DNA from: Prauserella muralis
GTDB lineage: Bacteria; Actinomycetota; Actinomycetes; Mycobacteriales; Pseudonocardiaceae
Reading direction: 5' to 3'
Length of the DNA: 64,000 nucleotides
Assembly: GCF_003202285.1 (NCBI RefSeq)
Contig: NZ_MASW01000006.1
Location: 62,001 to 126,000 of the forward strand
Shown: positions 19,601-26,788 of the stretch, one piece after another
Numbering within the stretch: the stretch's first letter is position 1
Layout of the letters: every line of letters starts with the position of its first letter
Position numbers and translations under genes: made by a program
Notes under the pieces: model-generated
What the model was told of the DNA's origin: nothing
Database searches by the model: none
The model's input: the letters and a program-made list of their open reading frames with translations, nothing else

Positions 19601-19934
19601 TCTCGAACCGCCACGCGTCCACCGCGTCCGGTTCCGCGCGCAGGGCGTAGCCGGGGGCGACCGTGACGAGCAGCCGGGCGGGCGTGCGGGGCGGGCGCTG
19701 CGGCTCCAGCGCCTTGCGCAGCGCGGCGACGAAGGTCTGGATCGCCCCGGCCGCCCGCTCGGGAGGGTCGTCCCACAGGTCGGCGGCCAGCCGCTCCACG
19801 GGCACGACCCGTCCCCTGGCGACGAGCAGCCTGGCCAGCACCGCACGATGCCGCGGCCCCTTGAGGGCGAGCGGGCCGTGCGCGTCCTCGGCGACGAGGG
19901 GCCCGAGCACGCCGAACCGCACCGACGAGGCCAT
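16695..19934 (-). CDS. SARP-family regulator with ATPase and TPR domains (AfsR-like, long)
   Basis: Very large regulator of 1079 residues. An OmpR-like winged helix covers about 1-100 (FGVLGPL at the N-terminus, PGYALRAEPD at the end). The bacterial transcriptional activation domain spans about 105-250. An AAA/NB-ARC-like ATPase has Walker A GEAGAGKTALAE (303-314) and Walker B LLLVLDDLHW. The remaining half is helical repeats. AAGGGAG precedes the ATG. Such proteins control secondary metabolism or global stress responses, usually binding direct repeats near -35 boxes. No biosynthetic cluster is visible here, so its targets may be distant. It is divergent from the dehalogenase-like gene. Confidence 0.88.
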   Translation of the reverse strand: MASSVRFGVLGPLVAEDAHGPLALKGPRHRAVLARLLVARGRVVPVERLAADLWDDPPERAAGAIQTFVAALRKALEPQRPPRTPARLLVTVAPGYALRAEPDAVDAWRFETALTACGDLLAAGQARAALTKADEALGLWRGPAYAEFAEHPWARAEASRLEELRLLAWERRAEALLELGRAAEAVPELESQVDGHPWREGAWRLLALALYRAGRQGDALTALRRARAVLAEDLGVDPGPALARLEADVLAHAGHLDPPPGSGGDAAGAGPGLVGRTAELAALDEAAADTAAHGRLRLVLLSGEAGAGKTALAETLATRLAARGWTTAWGASPEHEGVPAGWPWTRILDALAESGNGPPPAPRPGDPLTARFHWQQDVAAYLAGAARSQPLLLVLDDLHWAGEATLELLASLSTDPVPGPVLLVATYRATELSGPLAALLGRVARVQPTRIYLGGLSAGAVSDLVRALAGPAVDDATARRIHRRSGGNPFFVRELARLLDGEGADRLTGAPPGVRDVVRYRVAALPEAVQDVLRRATVLGAEFDLDLLASLAGGPERVLDAAETALRRGFLVEQGARRFRFAHALVRDALYEDLSESRRAGWHAAVADLLERLRPGDVDALAQHFLLAGTAGTDARAAHYAQAAAERAEARFAPHEAARLWQAALAAHERAGDDEPRRRLTLLMGLVRALAFTGELGRARTHRAEALALAESVGDPALTARAIAAFDVPAVWTEHDDPALAARVAEVTERTLAALPPERVADRARLLATLALELRSTGGERARAAAEEAERLARGLDDPAVLAFALNARFMQSFERAGLAPRRAAIGAELTELAARSELGGFEVLGHLVLVQAHAAPAHFGAADRHANAADDLAERHRLPLVGVFTGWYAALRASVAGRDAEAQAAYRVAAARLGGTGMSGMDNGIGPFALLCHRLQQGLPPETEPDANFGGYAPWCRPLLLLARGRTAEARQAAAAIPESPPDLLLEARLGLHALTAVALGDRPAMDRLHTALLPAADELAGAGSGLVTLRPVAHYLGLLASALGRHREAADHAEQAAAVAARAGARHWAEPARALRG

Positions 19935-19956
19935 CGGCTCCCTTCCCGACCGTGCT

Positions 19957-19968
19957 CAGCGCGCGCTG
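19957..19968. promoter_or_regulatory. Palindrome in the SARP/hydrolase divergent region
   Basis: CAGCGCGCGCTG is a perfect 12-bp palindrome 22 nt upstream of the SARP start. The 111-bp divergent region also holds a CTGACC / GGTCAG pair. Possible shared control site; no direct evidence. Confidence 0.3.
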
Positions 19969-20045
19969 ACCGGTTGCTGATCGAACGCTGCCACGCTGGT
20001 CAGAGCGTCCCACAACAGAGATCGGAAAGGCCGGACCCACCCCTC

Positions 20046-20915
20046 ATGCGCATCACCGGATTCGACTACCAGCGCGTCGGCGTGGCCGACGGCGTCACGC
20101 TCAACGCGGCCGTCGGCGGCAGCGGCAGCCCCGTCGTGCTGCTGCACGGCTTCCCGCAGACCCACCTGATGTGGCGGCACGTCGCGGCCGACCTCGCCGC
20201 CGACCACACCGTCATCTGCCCGGACCTGCGTGGCTACGGCGACAGCGACAAACCGGCAGGTGAAGGGCAGGCGTACGCGAAGCGGACCATGGCCGCCGAC
20301 ATCGTCGCGCTGGCCCGCGCGCTCGGGCACGAGCGGTTCGCGCTGGCCGGTCACGACCGCGGCGCGCTCGTGGCGCTGCGCGCCGGGCTGGACCACCCGG
20401 ACGCGATCAGCCGCCTCGCGCTGCTCGACGTGCTGCCCACCCTGGACATGTGGGACGTGCTGCACGGCGTCAACGCGGCCGTGGCGTTCCACCTGTACCT
20501 CATGGCGCAACCGCCGGGACTGCCGGAGCGGCTCATCGCGGGCAGCCCGGACGCGTTCTTCGGCCACTTCCTGGACGCGTGGGTGCGCGACCCGGACGCG
20601 ATCCCCGCCGACGTGCGGGCCGCCTACCTGACGGCCTCGCGCGAGGCGGTGCCCTCGATCGTCGCCGACTACCGCGCCTCGGCCACCGTCGACATCGAGC
20701 ACGATGCCGCGGACCGGCAGGTGGGCAACCGGCTCCGGATGCCGGTGACCGTGCTCCAGCAGGACTGGGGCGCCGCGCTCGGCTACGACGCGGCCGCACT
20801 GTGGCGGGCATGGGCGCCGGATCTGCACCACGGCACCGTGTCGTGCGGGCACTTCATGGCCGAGGAGGACCCGGCGACGATCGTCAAGGCACTGCGCGAC
20901 CTGCTCGCCCGCTGA
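20046..20915 (+). CDS. Alpha/beta hydrolase of the haloacetate dehalogenase/epoxide hydrolase type
   Basis: Hydrolase of 289 residues. Oxyanion-hole motif is LLHGFPQTHLMW, then CPDLRGYGDS, and the nucleophile elbow is GHDRG, with Asp as nucleophile rather than Ser. A His near the C-terminus lies in SCGHFMAEE. GHDRG plus the DLRGYGDS segment is characteristic of fluoroacetate dehalogenase-like and epoxide-hydrolase-like enzymes. The natural substrate is not known. It is divergent from the SARP gene, which may control it, and convergent with the XRE-cupin gene, 13 bp away. Confidence 0.85.
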   Translation: MRITGFDYQRVGVADGVTLNAAVGGSGSPVVLLHGFPQTHLMWRHVAADLAADHTVICPDLRGYGDSDKPAGEGQAYAKRTMAADIVALARALGHERFALAGHDRGALVALRAGLDHPDAISRLALLDVLPTLDMWDVLHGVNAAVAFHLYLMAQPPGLPERLIAGSPDAFFGHFLDAWVRDPDAIPADVRAAYLTASREAVPSIVADYRASATVDIEHDAADRQVGNRLRMPVTVLQQDWGAALGYDAAALWRAWAPDLHHGTVSCGHFMAEEDPATIVKALRDLLAR

Positions 20916-20928
20916 CCACGCGGGCCGG

Positions 20929-21516
20929 TCAGTTCGGCCGGTAGCGGGCCCGCAGGTGGAACCGCTCCCCCTGCGGGCCCAGGATGCTCAGGTACTCCAC
21001 CGGCTCGGTGCCCGCGTTGCCGAACCAGTGCGGCAGGTGCGTGTCGAACTCGGCGACCTCACCGGGTTCCAGCACGAGGTCCTGGTCACCGAGAATCAGC
21101 CGCAGCCGCCCGTTGAGCACGTAGAGCCAGTGATAGCCCTCGTGCGAGCGCGGGTCCGGATCGCAGTGGGGCCCGTCCGGCGGCAGGATGTGCTTGAACA
21201 CCTGCAGCCCGCCGGGCTTGCGGGTGAGCGGCAGGACGGTCATCCCGTTCCGCCGGATCGGCCGCGGGTACAGGCGCGGATCGCCCGTCTGCGGGGCGTC
21301 GACCAGTTCGTCCAGCGGCACCTGGTAGGCCTTGGCCAGCGGCAGCAGCAGTTCGAGGCTGGGCCTGCGCTGTCCCGACTCCAGCCGGGAGAGCGTGCTC
21401 ACCGGGATGCCGGTGGTCTCCGACAGCGTCGCCAGGGTAGCCCCGTGCTTGCGGCGCAGTGCCCGCAGCCGGGGCCCCACGGCGCTCAGCACCTGGTCGA
21501 ACTCGTCCTCCGCCAT
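20929..21516 (-). CDS. XRE-family regulator with C-terminal cupin domain
   Basis: A 195-residue regulator. HTH at about 12-65 (LRALRRKHGATLATLSETTG then PVSTLSRLESGQRRPSLE), and a cupin sensor at about 105-185 (HEGYHWLYVLNGRLRLILG, LEPGEVAEFDTHLPHWF). The cupin His residues suggest metal or small-ligand sensing. It is divergent from the flavoprotein gene, with a 78-bp AT-rich spacer containing repeated TTTGxCAA words. It most likely represses itself and that gene. Confidence 0.87.
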   Translation of the reverse strand: MAEDEFDQVLSAVGPRLRALRRKHGATLATLSETTGIPVSTLSRLESGQRRPSLELLLPLAKAYQVPLDELVDAPQTGDPRLYPRPIRRNGMTVLPLTRKPGGLQVFKHILPPDGPHCDPDPRSHEGYHWLYVLNGRLRLILGDQDLVLEPGEVAEFDTHLPHWFGNAGTEPVEYLSILGPQGERFHLRARYRPN

Positions 21517-21522
21517 GGCTCT

Positions 21523-21551
21523 ATTGCAGTTTTGGCAAATAAGTTTGTCAA
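21523..21551. promoter_or_regulatory. Likely operator between XRE-cupin and flavoprotein genes
   Basis: A notably AT-rich 29-bp patch. It contains TTTGGCAA (21531-21538) and TTTGTCAA (21544-21551), direct repeats 13 bp apart. TTGC (21524-21527) and GCAA (21535-21538) form an inverted pair. Its position between divergent start codons fits an XRE-family operator. Confidence 0.5.
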
Positions 21552-21594
21552 CTCTTCATGACCGGGTGCACTGTCGGTCACGGAGGTGGTCACG

Positions 21595-22641
21595 ATGACC
21601 GAACAGGAGCTGATGGGGAACCGGCACGACTACGACGTGGTGATCGTCGGCGGCGGGGCGGCCGGGCTGAGCGCCGCGCTGACCCTCGGGCGGGTGCGGC
21701 GCTCGGTGCTGGTGGTCGACAGCGGGCAACCCCGCAACGCACCCGCGGAGCACATGCACGGCTTCCTCTCCCGCGACGGCATGCCGCCCGGCTCGCTGCT
21801 GGAGCGGGGACGGCACGAGGTGGCCGCATACGGCGTGACGGTCGTGACCGGCGCGGCCGTCTCCGCGTCCGGGAAGCCGGACGACTTCACCGTCGTGCTG
21901 GGTGACGAGCGGCGGGTGCGGGCCCGCAGGCTGCTGGTCACCACCGGGGGCGTCGACGAACTGCCCGACGTCGAGGGACTCGCGGCCCGGTGGGGCCGCG
22001 ACGTGGTGCACTGCCCGTACTGCCACGGATGGGAGGTGCGCGACGAACGGATCGGCGTGCTTGCCACCGGGCCGATGAGCGTGCACCAGGCCCTGCTGTT
22101 CCGGCAGCTGAGCGACGACGTGACGCTGCTGCCGCACACCGCGCCCGCGCCGGCGGGCGAGGAGGCCGAGCAGCTCGCCGCGCGCGGCATCGCCGTGGTG
22201 CCCGGCGAGGTGACCGCGCTGGAGGTCACCGCCGACCGGCTCACCGGCGTCCGGCTGACCACCGGCCAGGTGGTGCCGGTGGGCGCGCTGGCGGTCGCGT
22301 CGTACCTGCGGCCGAGGGCGGAGCTGCTGGCACCGCTCGGGCTCAAGCCGGAGCCGCACCCGAGCGGCATGGGCGAGTACATCCCGGCGGACGCGAACGG
22401 CCTGACGGCCGTGCCCGGCGTCTGGGCCGCGGGAAACGTCACCGATCTGAGCGCCAACGTGATCGCGTCCACGGCGGCGGGCGCCAGGGCCGGGGCGATG
22501 ATCAACGCCGACCTGATCGCCGCCGAGGCGCGGGCCGCGGTGTCCGGCCGGCGGCAGCCGTTCTCGCACGAAGCCGAGGCCCGCAACGCCGAGCGCGTCC
22601 TCGGCACGCGCGGGCACGGTCTGGCGACCCGACAGGAATGA
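21595..22641 (+). CDS. Thioredoxin reductase-like FAD oxidoreductase with CPYC motif
   Basis: A 348-residue pyridine-nucleotide-disulfide-type flavoprotein. FAD motif VVIVGGGAAGLSAALTLGR is at about 15-33 and the second FAD motif GVWAAGNVTDLSANV is near the C-terminus. A redox pair Cys140-Pro-Tyr-Cys143 stands in HCPYCHGWEV, where thioredoxin reductases have CATC. The central NAD(P)H site is degenerate: GVLATGPMSVHQA instead of GxGxxA. Electron donor and acceptor are therefore uncertain. CGGAGG lies 8 nt before the ATG at 21595; a GTG at 21586 would overlap it. It is translationally coupled to the methyltransferase that follows. Confidence 0.85.
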   Translation: MTEQELMGNRHDYDVVIVGGGAAGLSAALTLGRVRRSVLVVDSGQPRNAPAEHMHGFLSRDGMPPGSLLERGRHEVAAYGVTVVTGAAVSASGKPDDFTVVLGDERRVRARRLLVTTGGVDELPDVEGLAARWGRDVVHCPYCHGWEVRDERIGVLATGPMSVHQALLFRQLSDDVTLLPHTAPAPAGEEAEQLAARGIAVVPGEVTALEVTADRLTGVRLTTGQVVPVGALAVASYLRPRAELLAPLGLKPEPHPSGMGEYIPADANGLTAVPGVWAAGNVTDLSANVIASTAAGARAGAMINADLIAAEARAAVSGRRQPFSHEAEARNAERVLGTRGHGLATRQE

Positions 22642-23249
22642 GCACAATGGACGAACAGTTCTGGGACGAGCGCTATCTCACCCGCGACCAGCTGTGGAGC
22701 GGCGAGCCGAACGGCGTGCTGGTGACCGAGGTGGCGGGGCTGCCGCCGGGCAGGGCGCTGGACGTGGGGTGCGGCGAGGGCGGCGACGCCTACTGGCTGG
22801 CGAGCCGGGGCTGGCGCGTCACGGCCACCGACATCTCGAAGGTGGCTCTGCGGCGCGCCGAGGCGGCGGGCGGACCGGGTGCGCCGGAGGTGACGTGGCT
22901 GCACGCGGATCTGGCGGTCACGCCGCCGGACCCGGGCGCCTACGACCTGGTGTCCGCGCAGTACTTCCCGCTGCCGCGGCAGCCGGGGCACGCGGCGCTG
23001 CACGGCCTGCTGGCCGCCGTCGCGCCGGGCGGGACACTGCTGGTCGCCTTCCACGACCTCAGCGAGGTCCACCACGACCATCAGCCCGACGTCGATCCGG
23101 CGGACTTCTACCAGCCCGCGGAGATCGCCGGCCTGCTCGACGACACGTGGGAGGTGCTTGTCAACGAGACCCGGCCGCGGGCCCGGCCGGCCCCACCGGG
23201 GACGGGCCACACCCGCGACACCGTCCTGCGGGCGCGCCGCATCCGCTAG
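22638..23249 (+). CDS. Class I SAM-dependent methyltransferase (thiopurine/tellurite type)
   Basis: A 203-residue methyltransferase with motif I LDVGCGEGGDAYWLA at about 40-55. It has the acidic GWRVTATDIS motif and the segment DLVSAQYFPLPRQ, which resembles the TehB/TPMT-like group acting on small soft nucleophiles. The ATG overlaps the flavoprotein stop in ATGA, so the two are translationally coupled and probably work together on a redox-active thiol, metalloid or electrophile. The C-terminus overlaps the convergent monooxygenase gene by 4 bp. Confidence 0.82.
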   Translation: MSTMDEQFWDERYLTRDQLWSGEPNGVLVTEVAGLPPGRALDVGCGEGGDAYWLASRGWRVTATDISKVALRRAEAAGGPGAPEVTWLHADLAVTPPDPGAYDLVSAQYFPLPRQPGHAALHGLLAAVAPGGTLLVAFHDLSEVHHDHQPDVDPADFYQPAEIAGLLDDTWEVLVNETRPRARPAPPGTGHTRDTVLRARRIR

Positions 23250-24394
23250 AGGCGGGCGACCAGGTCGCTCGACCGGCCCGCCAGCAGGCGGGTGAGCAAC
23301 GGCGCCCGGGACATGCGCAGCATGGCGTGCCGCAGGTGCAGCCGCGTCCGCGAGCCGGGGACGAACCACTGGGCAGTGGACCTGCCGACCCGCTGCTTCT
23401 CCTCGACGACCGGTCGCCACAGTCGCTCGTAGTGTGCGAGCGCTGTGGCGACCGGCGCCTGCCCGGCCAGCTGGTCGGCCAGCACGTAGGCACCGGCGAT
23501 GCCGAGCGAGGCGCCCTGCCCGGCGAGCAGGGAGACGGCGTAGGCGGCGTCGCCGAGCAGCGCGACCCGGCCCGCCGACCACGCCGGCATGCGGATCTGC
23601 GCCACCTGGTCGTAGTAGATCGCCTCCGGTGGCGGGCAGGCCTCGAGCGCGTCGGGGACCAGCCAGCCCAGCCCGGCGTAGGTGTCGCGCAGGGCGGCGC
23701 GAGGATCACGCGGCAGGGCAGGGTCCGGGTCGCGGTGCACGGCGAACGCCGCCACGCGGCCGTCGCGGAGCCCGTAGAGCCCGAACTGCCGGTTCACGCT
23801 GTCGGTGAGGCAGAACCGGCCGGACAGCGCGGCGTGGATGTGCGGCGCGTCCAGGGTGAACGCGGCCGTGTGCAGGCCGAGATGGCGCAGGAACCGTTCT
23901 TCGGGCCCGAACAGCAGGTCGCGCACCGTCGAGTGGATGCCGTCCGCGCCGACGAGCAGGTCGGCGTCGAGTTCCTCGCCGGTGCCGAGCGTTACCCGCA
24001 CGCCGCCGGGCCGTGCGGTGACGGCGTGCGGGGTGGTGCCGAACCGGAGGTCGACGCCGGGCGGCAGGTGCTCGCGCAGCACGCGCTCCAGGTCCGGCCG
24101 CAGCACGCTCAGCAGCCTGCCTCCGGCAAAGCGCGACGGCGGAACCCCTGCCGTGCGGTCGCCGTGCTCGTCCACGAAGGTGACCTCGTCGATCCGGTAG
24201 GCGACGTCCTCCACGGCGGGCAGCAGACCCATTCTCTCGACGGCGTCGTAGCCGGGACCGAAGAAGTCGATCAGGTAGCCCTGCCGTCGTGGCCCCGGAG
24301 CCCTTTCCAGCAGCACGACGTCCCCGCCGAGCGCGGCCATGCGGCTCGCCATGGTGAGCCCGGCCAGGCCTGCTCCGCAGATCACGATCCTCAT
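23246..24394 (-). CDS. FAD-dependent monooxygenase (PHBH/TetX-like)
   Basis: Group A flavin monooxygenase of 382 residues. The Rossmann motif is VICGAGLAGLTMASRMA at the N-terminus, LVGADGIHSTVR at about 155-166 is the DG motif, and GRVALLGDAAYAVSLLAGQG is the GD motif. LDFFGPGYD-like sequence after the first strand is typical of the tetracycline-degrading and aromatic hydroxylase branch. The start overlaps the TetR stop in ATGA, so regulator and enzyme form one unit. The natural substrate is probably an aromatic or polyketide compound; resistance or detoxification is plausible. Confidence 0.87.
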   Translation of the reverse strand: MRIVICGAGLAGLTMASRMAALGGDVVLLERAPGPRRQGYLIDFFGPGYDAVERMGLLPAVEDVAYRIDEVTFVDEHGDRTAGVPPSRFAGGRLLSVLRPDLERVLREHLPPGVDLRFGTTPHAVTARPGGVRVTLGTGEELDADLLVGADGIHSTVRDLLFGPEERFLRHLGLHTAAFTLDAPHIHAALSGRFCLTDSVNRQFGLYGLRDGRVAAFAVHRDPDPALPRDPRAALRDTYAGLGWLVPDALEACPPPEAIYYDQVAQIRMPAWSAGRVALLGDAAYAVSLLAGQGASLGIAGAYVLADQLAGQAPVATALAHYERLWRPVVEEKQRVGRSTAQWFVPGSRTRLHLRHAMLRMSRAPLLTRLLAGRSSDLVARL

Positions 24395-24978
24395 GCGGTG
24401 TGCTCCCTCACGTGTTGCGGGCGGACGAGCCGGTGCAGGACGGACGCCACCGCCGTCAGGTCGGGTCCGCTGCCGAGCCCGCGATGCAGGAACACGCCGT
24501 CGAGCGTGGCCGCGAGGACGGCGGCGGTGTCGGCGGGCGCGGCGACGCCGTGCTCGCCGAGCCTGCGGGCGAGCCGGCCGCGGAACTCGGTCACGAGCGT
24601 GCCGATCTGCTCGCGCAGCCCGTCGTCGCGGGAGGCGGCGAGGTAGGACTCGACGACCAGCAGCAGCGTCGGGTCGCTACCGGCCACCTCCTGCGCCGAG
24701 GCGAGCACCGCGTCGATCACCTCGGCGGCGCTCGCGGCGCCGTCGAGCACCGCGTCCAGCTCGTCCAGCACGCGCCGCATCACGTCCAACGCCGCCTCGT
24801 TCAGCACCGCCGACACCGAGGGGAAGTGGTAGTGCACCACGCTCGGCGTCACCCCCGCCCGCTCGGCCAGCACGCGCGTGCTCACCGCCGTCCAGCCTCG
24901 TTCGGGGATCAGCTCGGCAGCGGCCGCCAGCAGCCGTTGCCGTACCTCGCGGCCGCGGGCCGCCGCCGGGGAGCTCAT
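24391..24978 (-). CDS. TetR-family regulator of the monooxygenase operon
   Basis: A 195-residue TetR protein. The HTH spans about 10-55 (RQRLLAAAAELIPERGWTAVS, then RAGVTPSVVHYHFPS). The C-terminal domain is variable and helical. The ATG at 24978 was chosen; a longer reading begins at 25011. It is coupled to the monooxygenase gene through ATGA and therefore most likely represses both. A direct repeat upstream (25000-25022) is a candidate site. Confidence 0.85.
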   Translation of the reverse strand: MSSPAAARGREVRQRLLAAAAELIPERGWTAVSTRVLAERAGVTPSVVHYHFPSVSAVLNEAALDVMRRVLDELDAVLDGAASAAEVIDAVLASAQEVAGSDPTLLLVVESYLAASRDDGLREQIGTLVTEFRGRLARRLGEHGVAAPADTAAVLAATLDGVFLHRGLGSGPDLTAVASVLHRLVRPQHVREHTA

Positions 24979-24999
24979 ACCGCCATCCCTTCGGACGCT

Positions 25000-25022
25000 C
25001 GTCCTGTACAAGCGTCCTGTAC
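25000..25022. promoter_or_regulatory. Direct repeats at the TetR/LysE divergent promoter
   Basis: CGTCCTGTAC occurs at 25000-25009 and again at 25013-25022, a 13-bp period. TGTACA is present in the first copy. The pair lies 22 nt upstream of the TetR ATG and may be its operator and promoter. Confidence 0.45.
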
Positions 25023-25115
25023 GACTGCCCTAACCGTAGGGCACGGCAGCGCGCCGGCGCAAACCCGGTCGCCAGGGCAGGAATATTCGGTTGGCGGCGA
25101 TGCTTGGATGGGATC

Positions 25116-25763
25116 GTGGACCTCTCGACGTTTCTCGCGTTCCTGGCCGCCGCGGCGCTGATCAGCCTCGTGCCGGGCCCGGACATGATGTTCGTCGCGG
25201 CACATGGCATGGCGAAGGGACCGAAGGCCGGCGTGGTCGCCGCGCTCGGCATGTCGACCGGGCTGGCCGTGCACACGGTGGCGGCGGCGTCCGGACTCGG
25301 CGTGCTGCTGCAGGCCGCACCCGCCGTGCTCGACGCCGTCCGGCTGCTCGGCGCGGCGTTCCTGCTGTACCTGGCCTGGAGCACGCTGCGCTCGGCGCGG
25401 GAGCGGGTGAAGAGCGAGGCGGACCCGGCCCTCGGCGCCGCCGCGGCGCGACCGTTGCGCAAGACCTACGTCATGGCGGTGCTCACCAACCTCGCCAACC
25501 CGAAGGTCGTGCTGTTCTACCTGGCGTTCTTCCCGCAGTTCGTCGCCGTGGACGGCAGCATGCCGGTGTGGGCGCAGTTCCTCGTCCTCGGCGCGGCGTT
25601 CATCGTCGTCGGCTTCGCGGTGGACGGCTCGGTGGGGCTCGCCACGGGCACGCTGTCGGCGCTGCTGCTGCGCCGTCCTTCCGTGCAGCGCTGGCTCGAC
25701 CGCATCTCGGCGGCGATCTTCGCCGGGCTCGCCGCCCGCCTGGTGGCGGACCAAGCCCGATAG
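25116..25763 (+). CDS. LysE-family amino-acid/metabolite exporter
   Basis: Membrane exporter of the LysE/RhtB family, 215 residues with about six membrane helices. The family N-terminus ALISLVPGPDMMFVAAHGMA and the following AALGMSTGLAVHTVAAASG are clear, as is TNLANPKVVLFYLAFFPQF in the middle. The GTG at 25116 gives the normal LysE beginning MDLSTFLAF. It is divergent from the TetR gene. The exported compound is unknown; amino acids and homoserine lactones are typical for the family. A weak 6-bp hairpin (25770-25786) follows the stop. Confidence 0.88.
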   Translation: MDLSTFLAFLAAAALISLVPGPDMMFVAAHGMAKGPKAGVVAALGMSTGLAVHTVAAASGLGVLLQAAPAVLDAVRLLGAAFLLYLAWSTLRSARERVKSEADPALGAAAARPLRKTYVMAVLTNLANPKVVLFYLAFFPQFVAVDGSMPVWAQFLVLGAAFIVVGFAVDGSVGLATGTLSALLLRRPSVQRWLDRISAAIFAGLAARLVADQAR

Positions 25764-25888
25764 CGCCCACCGTCCACACCGGACGGACGACGCACCGTCC
25801 GAAACCCGCCAGCGAACCGGCGCCGCGCGGACGAGCATGGCCACGGAAACCGCCGCACGAGGCGGAAAGCACTCATGAAGGAGTATCC

Positions 25889-26695
25889 GTGGATCTGCAC
25901 CTGTCCGGCCGGGTCGCGGTCGTCACCGGCGCGTCGAAGGGCATCGGACTGGCCGTCGTCGGCACGCTCGCGAGGGAGGGAGCGCGGGTCATCGCCGTAT
26001 CCCGGAAGCTCACCCCAGAACTGGCCGCCCTGCTGGGCGCCACTGTCGTCCACGCGCCCGCGGACCTGATGGACCCGAGCGCGCCGGGCGAGGTGGTGGC
26101 ACGTGCGGCCGAGGAGTTCGGTGGTCTGGACATTCTCGTGAACAACGCGGGCGGACCGCCACCGGGCGCGACCCTGCCGAGATTCTCGTTCCTCACGCCC
26201 ACCGACGACGACTGGCGGGCGATGTTCGAGTTCAATCTCTTCGCGGTGGTGCGCGCGGTGCGCGCGGCGGTGCCGCTGCTGCTGGAACGCGGTGGCGGCA
26301 CGATCGTCAACATCTCGTCCACCTCGGCACGGCAGCCGGGTGCGCTGAACGCCGACTACGCGGCGGCCAAGGCGGGCATGAACACGCTCGGCAAGGCGCT
26401 GTCGGAGGAGTTCGGACCGCAGGGCATCCGGGTGAACACCGTGTCGCCGGGCCCGGTGCGCACGGCGTGGTGGACGGAGCAGGGCGGCGCGGCGGACGTG
26501 ATCGCGGCGCACGCGGGCAGTGACCGCGACAGCGTGCTCACCACGCTGGCTCCGCAGATGATGCGGCTGACGACGGGCCGCCTCGCCGCCCCGCAGCAGG
26601 TCGCCGACGTGGTGGCACTGCTCGCCTCCCCGCTGTCGGCGAACACCACCGGAGCCGAGTTCGTGGTGGACTCCGGCTTCCTCAAGGAGCTGTAG
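25889..26695 (+). CDS. SDR-family oxidoreductase
   Basis: Short-chain dehydrogenase of 268 residues with TGASKGIG at about 12-19, NNAGG, and catalytic YAAAK in NADYAAAKAG. Long insertions after the NAG motif (PRFSFLTPTDDDWRAMFEFN) are usual for this branch. The GTG at 25889 has GAAGGAG 6 nt upstream. It stands alone between LysE and the convergent cold-shock-domain gene, and its stop is 5 nt from the 87-bp repeat R2. Substrate unknown. Confidence 0.85.
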   Translation: MDLHLSGRVAVVTGASKGIGLAVVGTLAREGARVIAVSRKLTPELAALLGATVVHAPADLMDPSAPGEVVARAAEEFGGLDILVNNAGGPPPGATLPRFSFLTPTDDDWRAMFEFNLFAVVRAVRAAVPLLLERGGGTIVNISSTSARQPGALNADYAAAKAGMNTLGKALSEEFGPQGIRVNTVSPGPVRTAWWTEQGGAADVIAAHAGSDRDSVLTTLAPQMMRLTTGRLAAPQQVADVVALLASPLSANTTGAEFVVDSGFLKEL

Positions 26696-26700
26696 CCCAG

Positions 26701-26787
26701 AGCTCCCCAATGCCACATTTGTTCCACTCAACGGAGCGAATGCGGCATTCGCTCCATCCAGTGGAGCGAATGCCGCATTGGGGAGCT
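26701..26787. repeat. 87-bp stop-adjacent element R2
   Basis: It has the same length and terminal arms (AGCTCCCCAATG / CATTGGGGAGCT) as R1 at 14337-14423. The inner part forms a hairpin GGAGCGAATG-C-G-GCATTCGCTCC with one central mismatch. The word TCAACG and the block AATGCGGCATTCG occupy the same positions in both elements; the remaining words are exchanged. It starts 5 nt after the SDR stop and ends 1 nt before the stop of the convergent CSD gene, so it could end both transcripts. Confidence 0.85.
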
Positions 26788-26788
26788 T

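Noticed and set aside
16728-20915. Very long open frame opposite to the SARP gene
   Set aside because: High-GC third codon positions make long antisense frames common. The composition (Arg/Gly/Pro-rich), lack of motifs and full overlap with a well-formed regulator argue against coding; only its last part matches the real hydrolase at 20046-20915.
16695-20915. Antibiotic biosynthetic cluster signalled by SARP
   Set aside because: No polyketide synthase, NRPS or tailoring set is present in the window. The SARP protein and ccr alone do not make a cluster.
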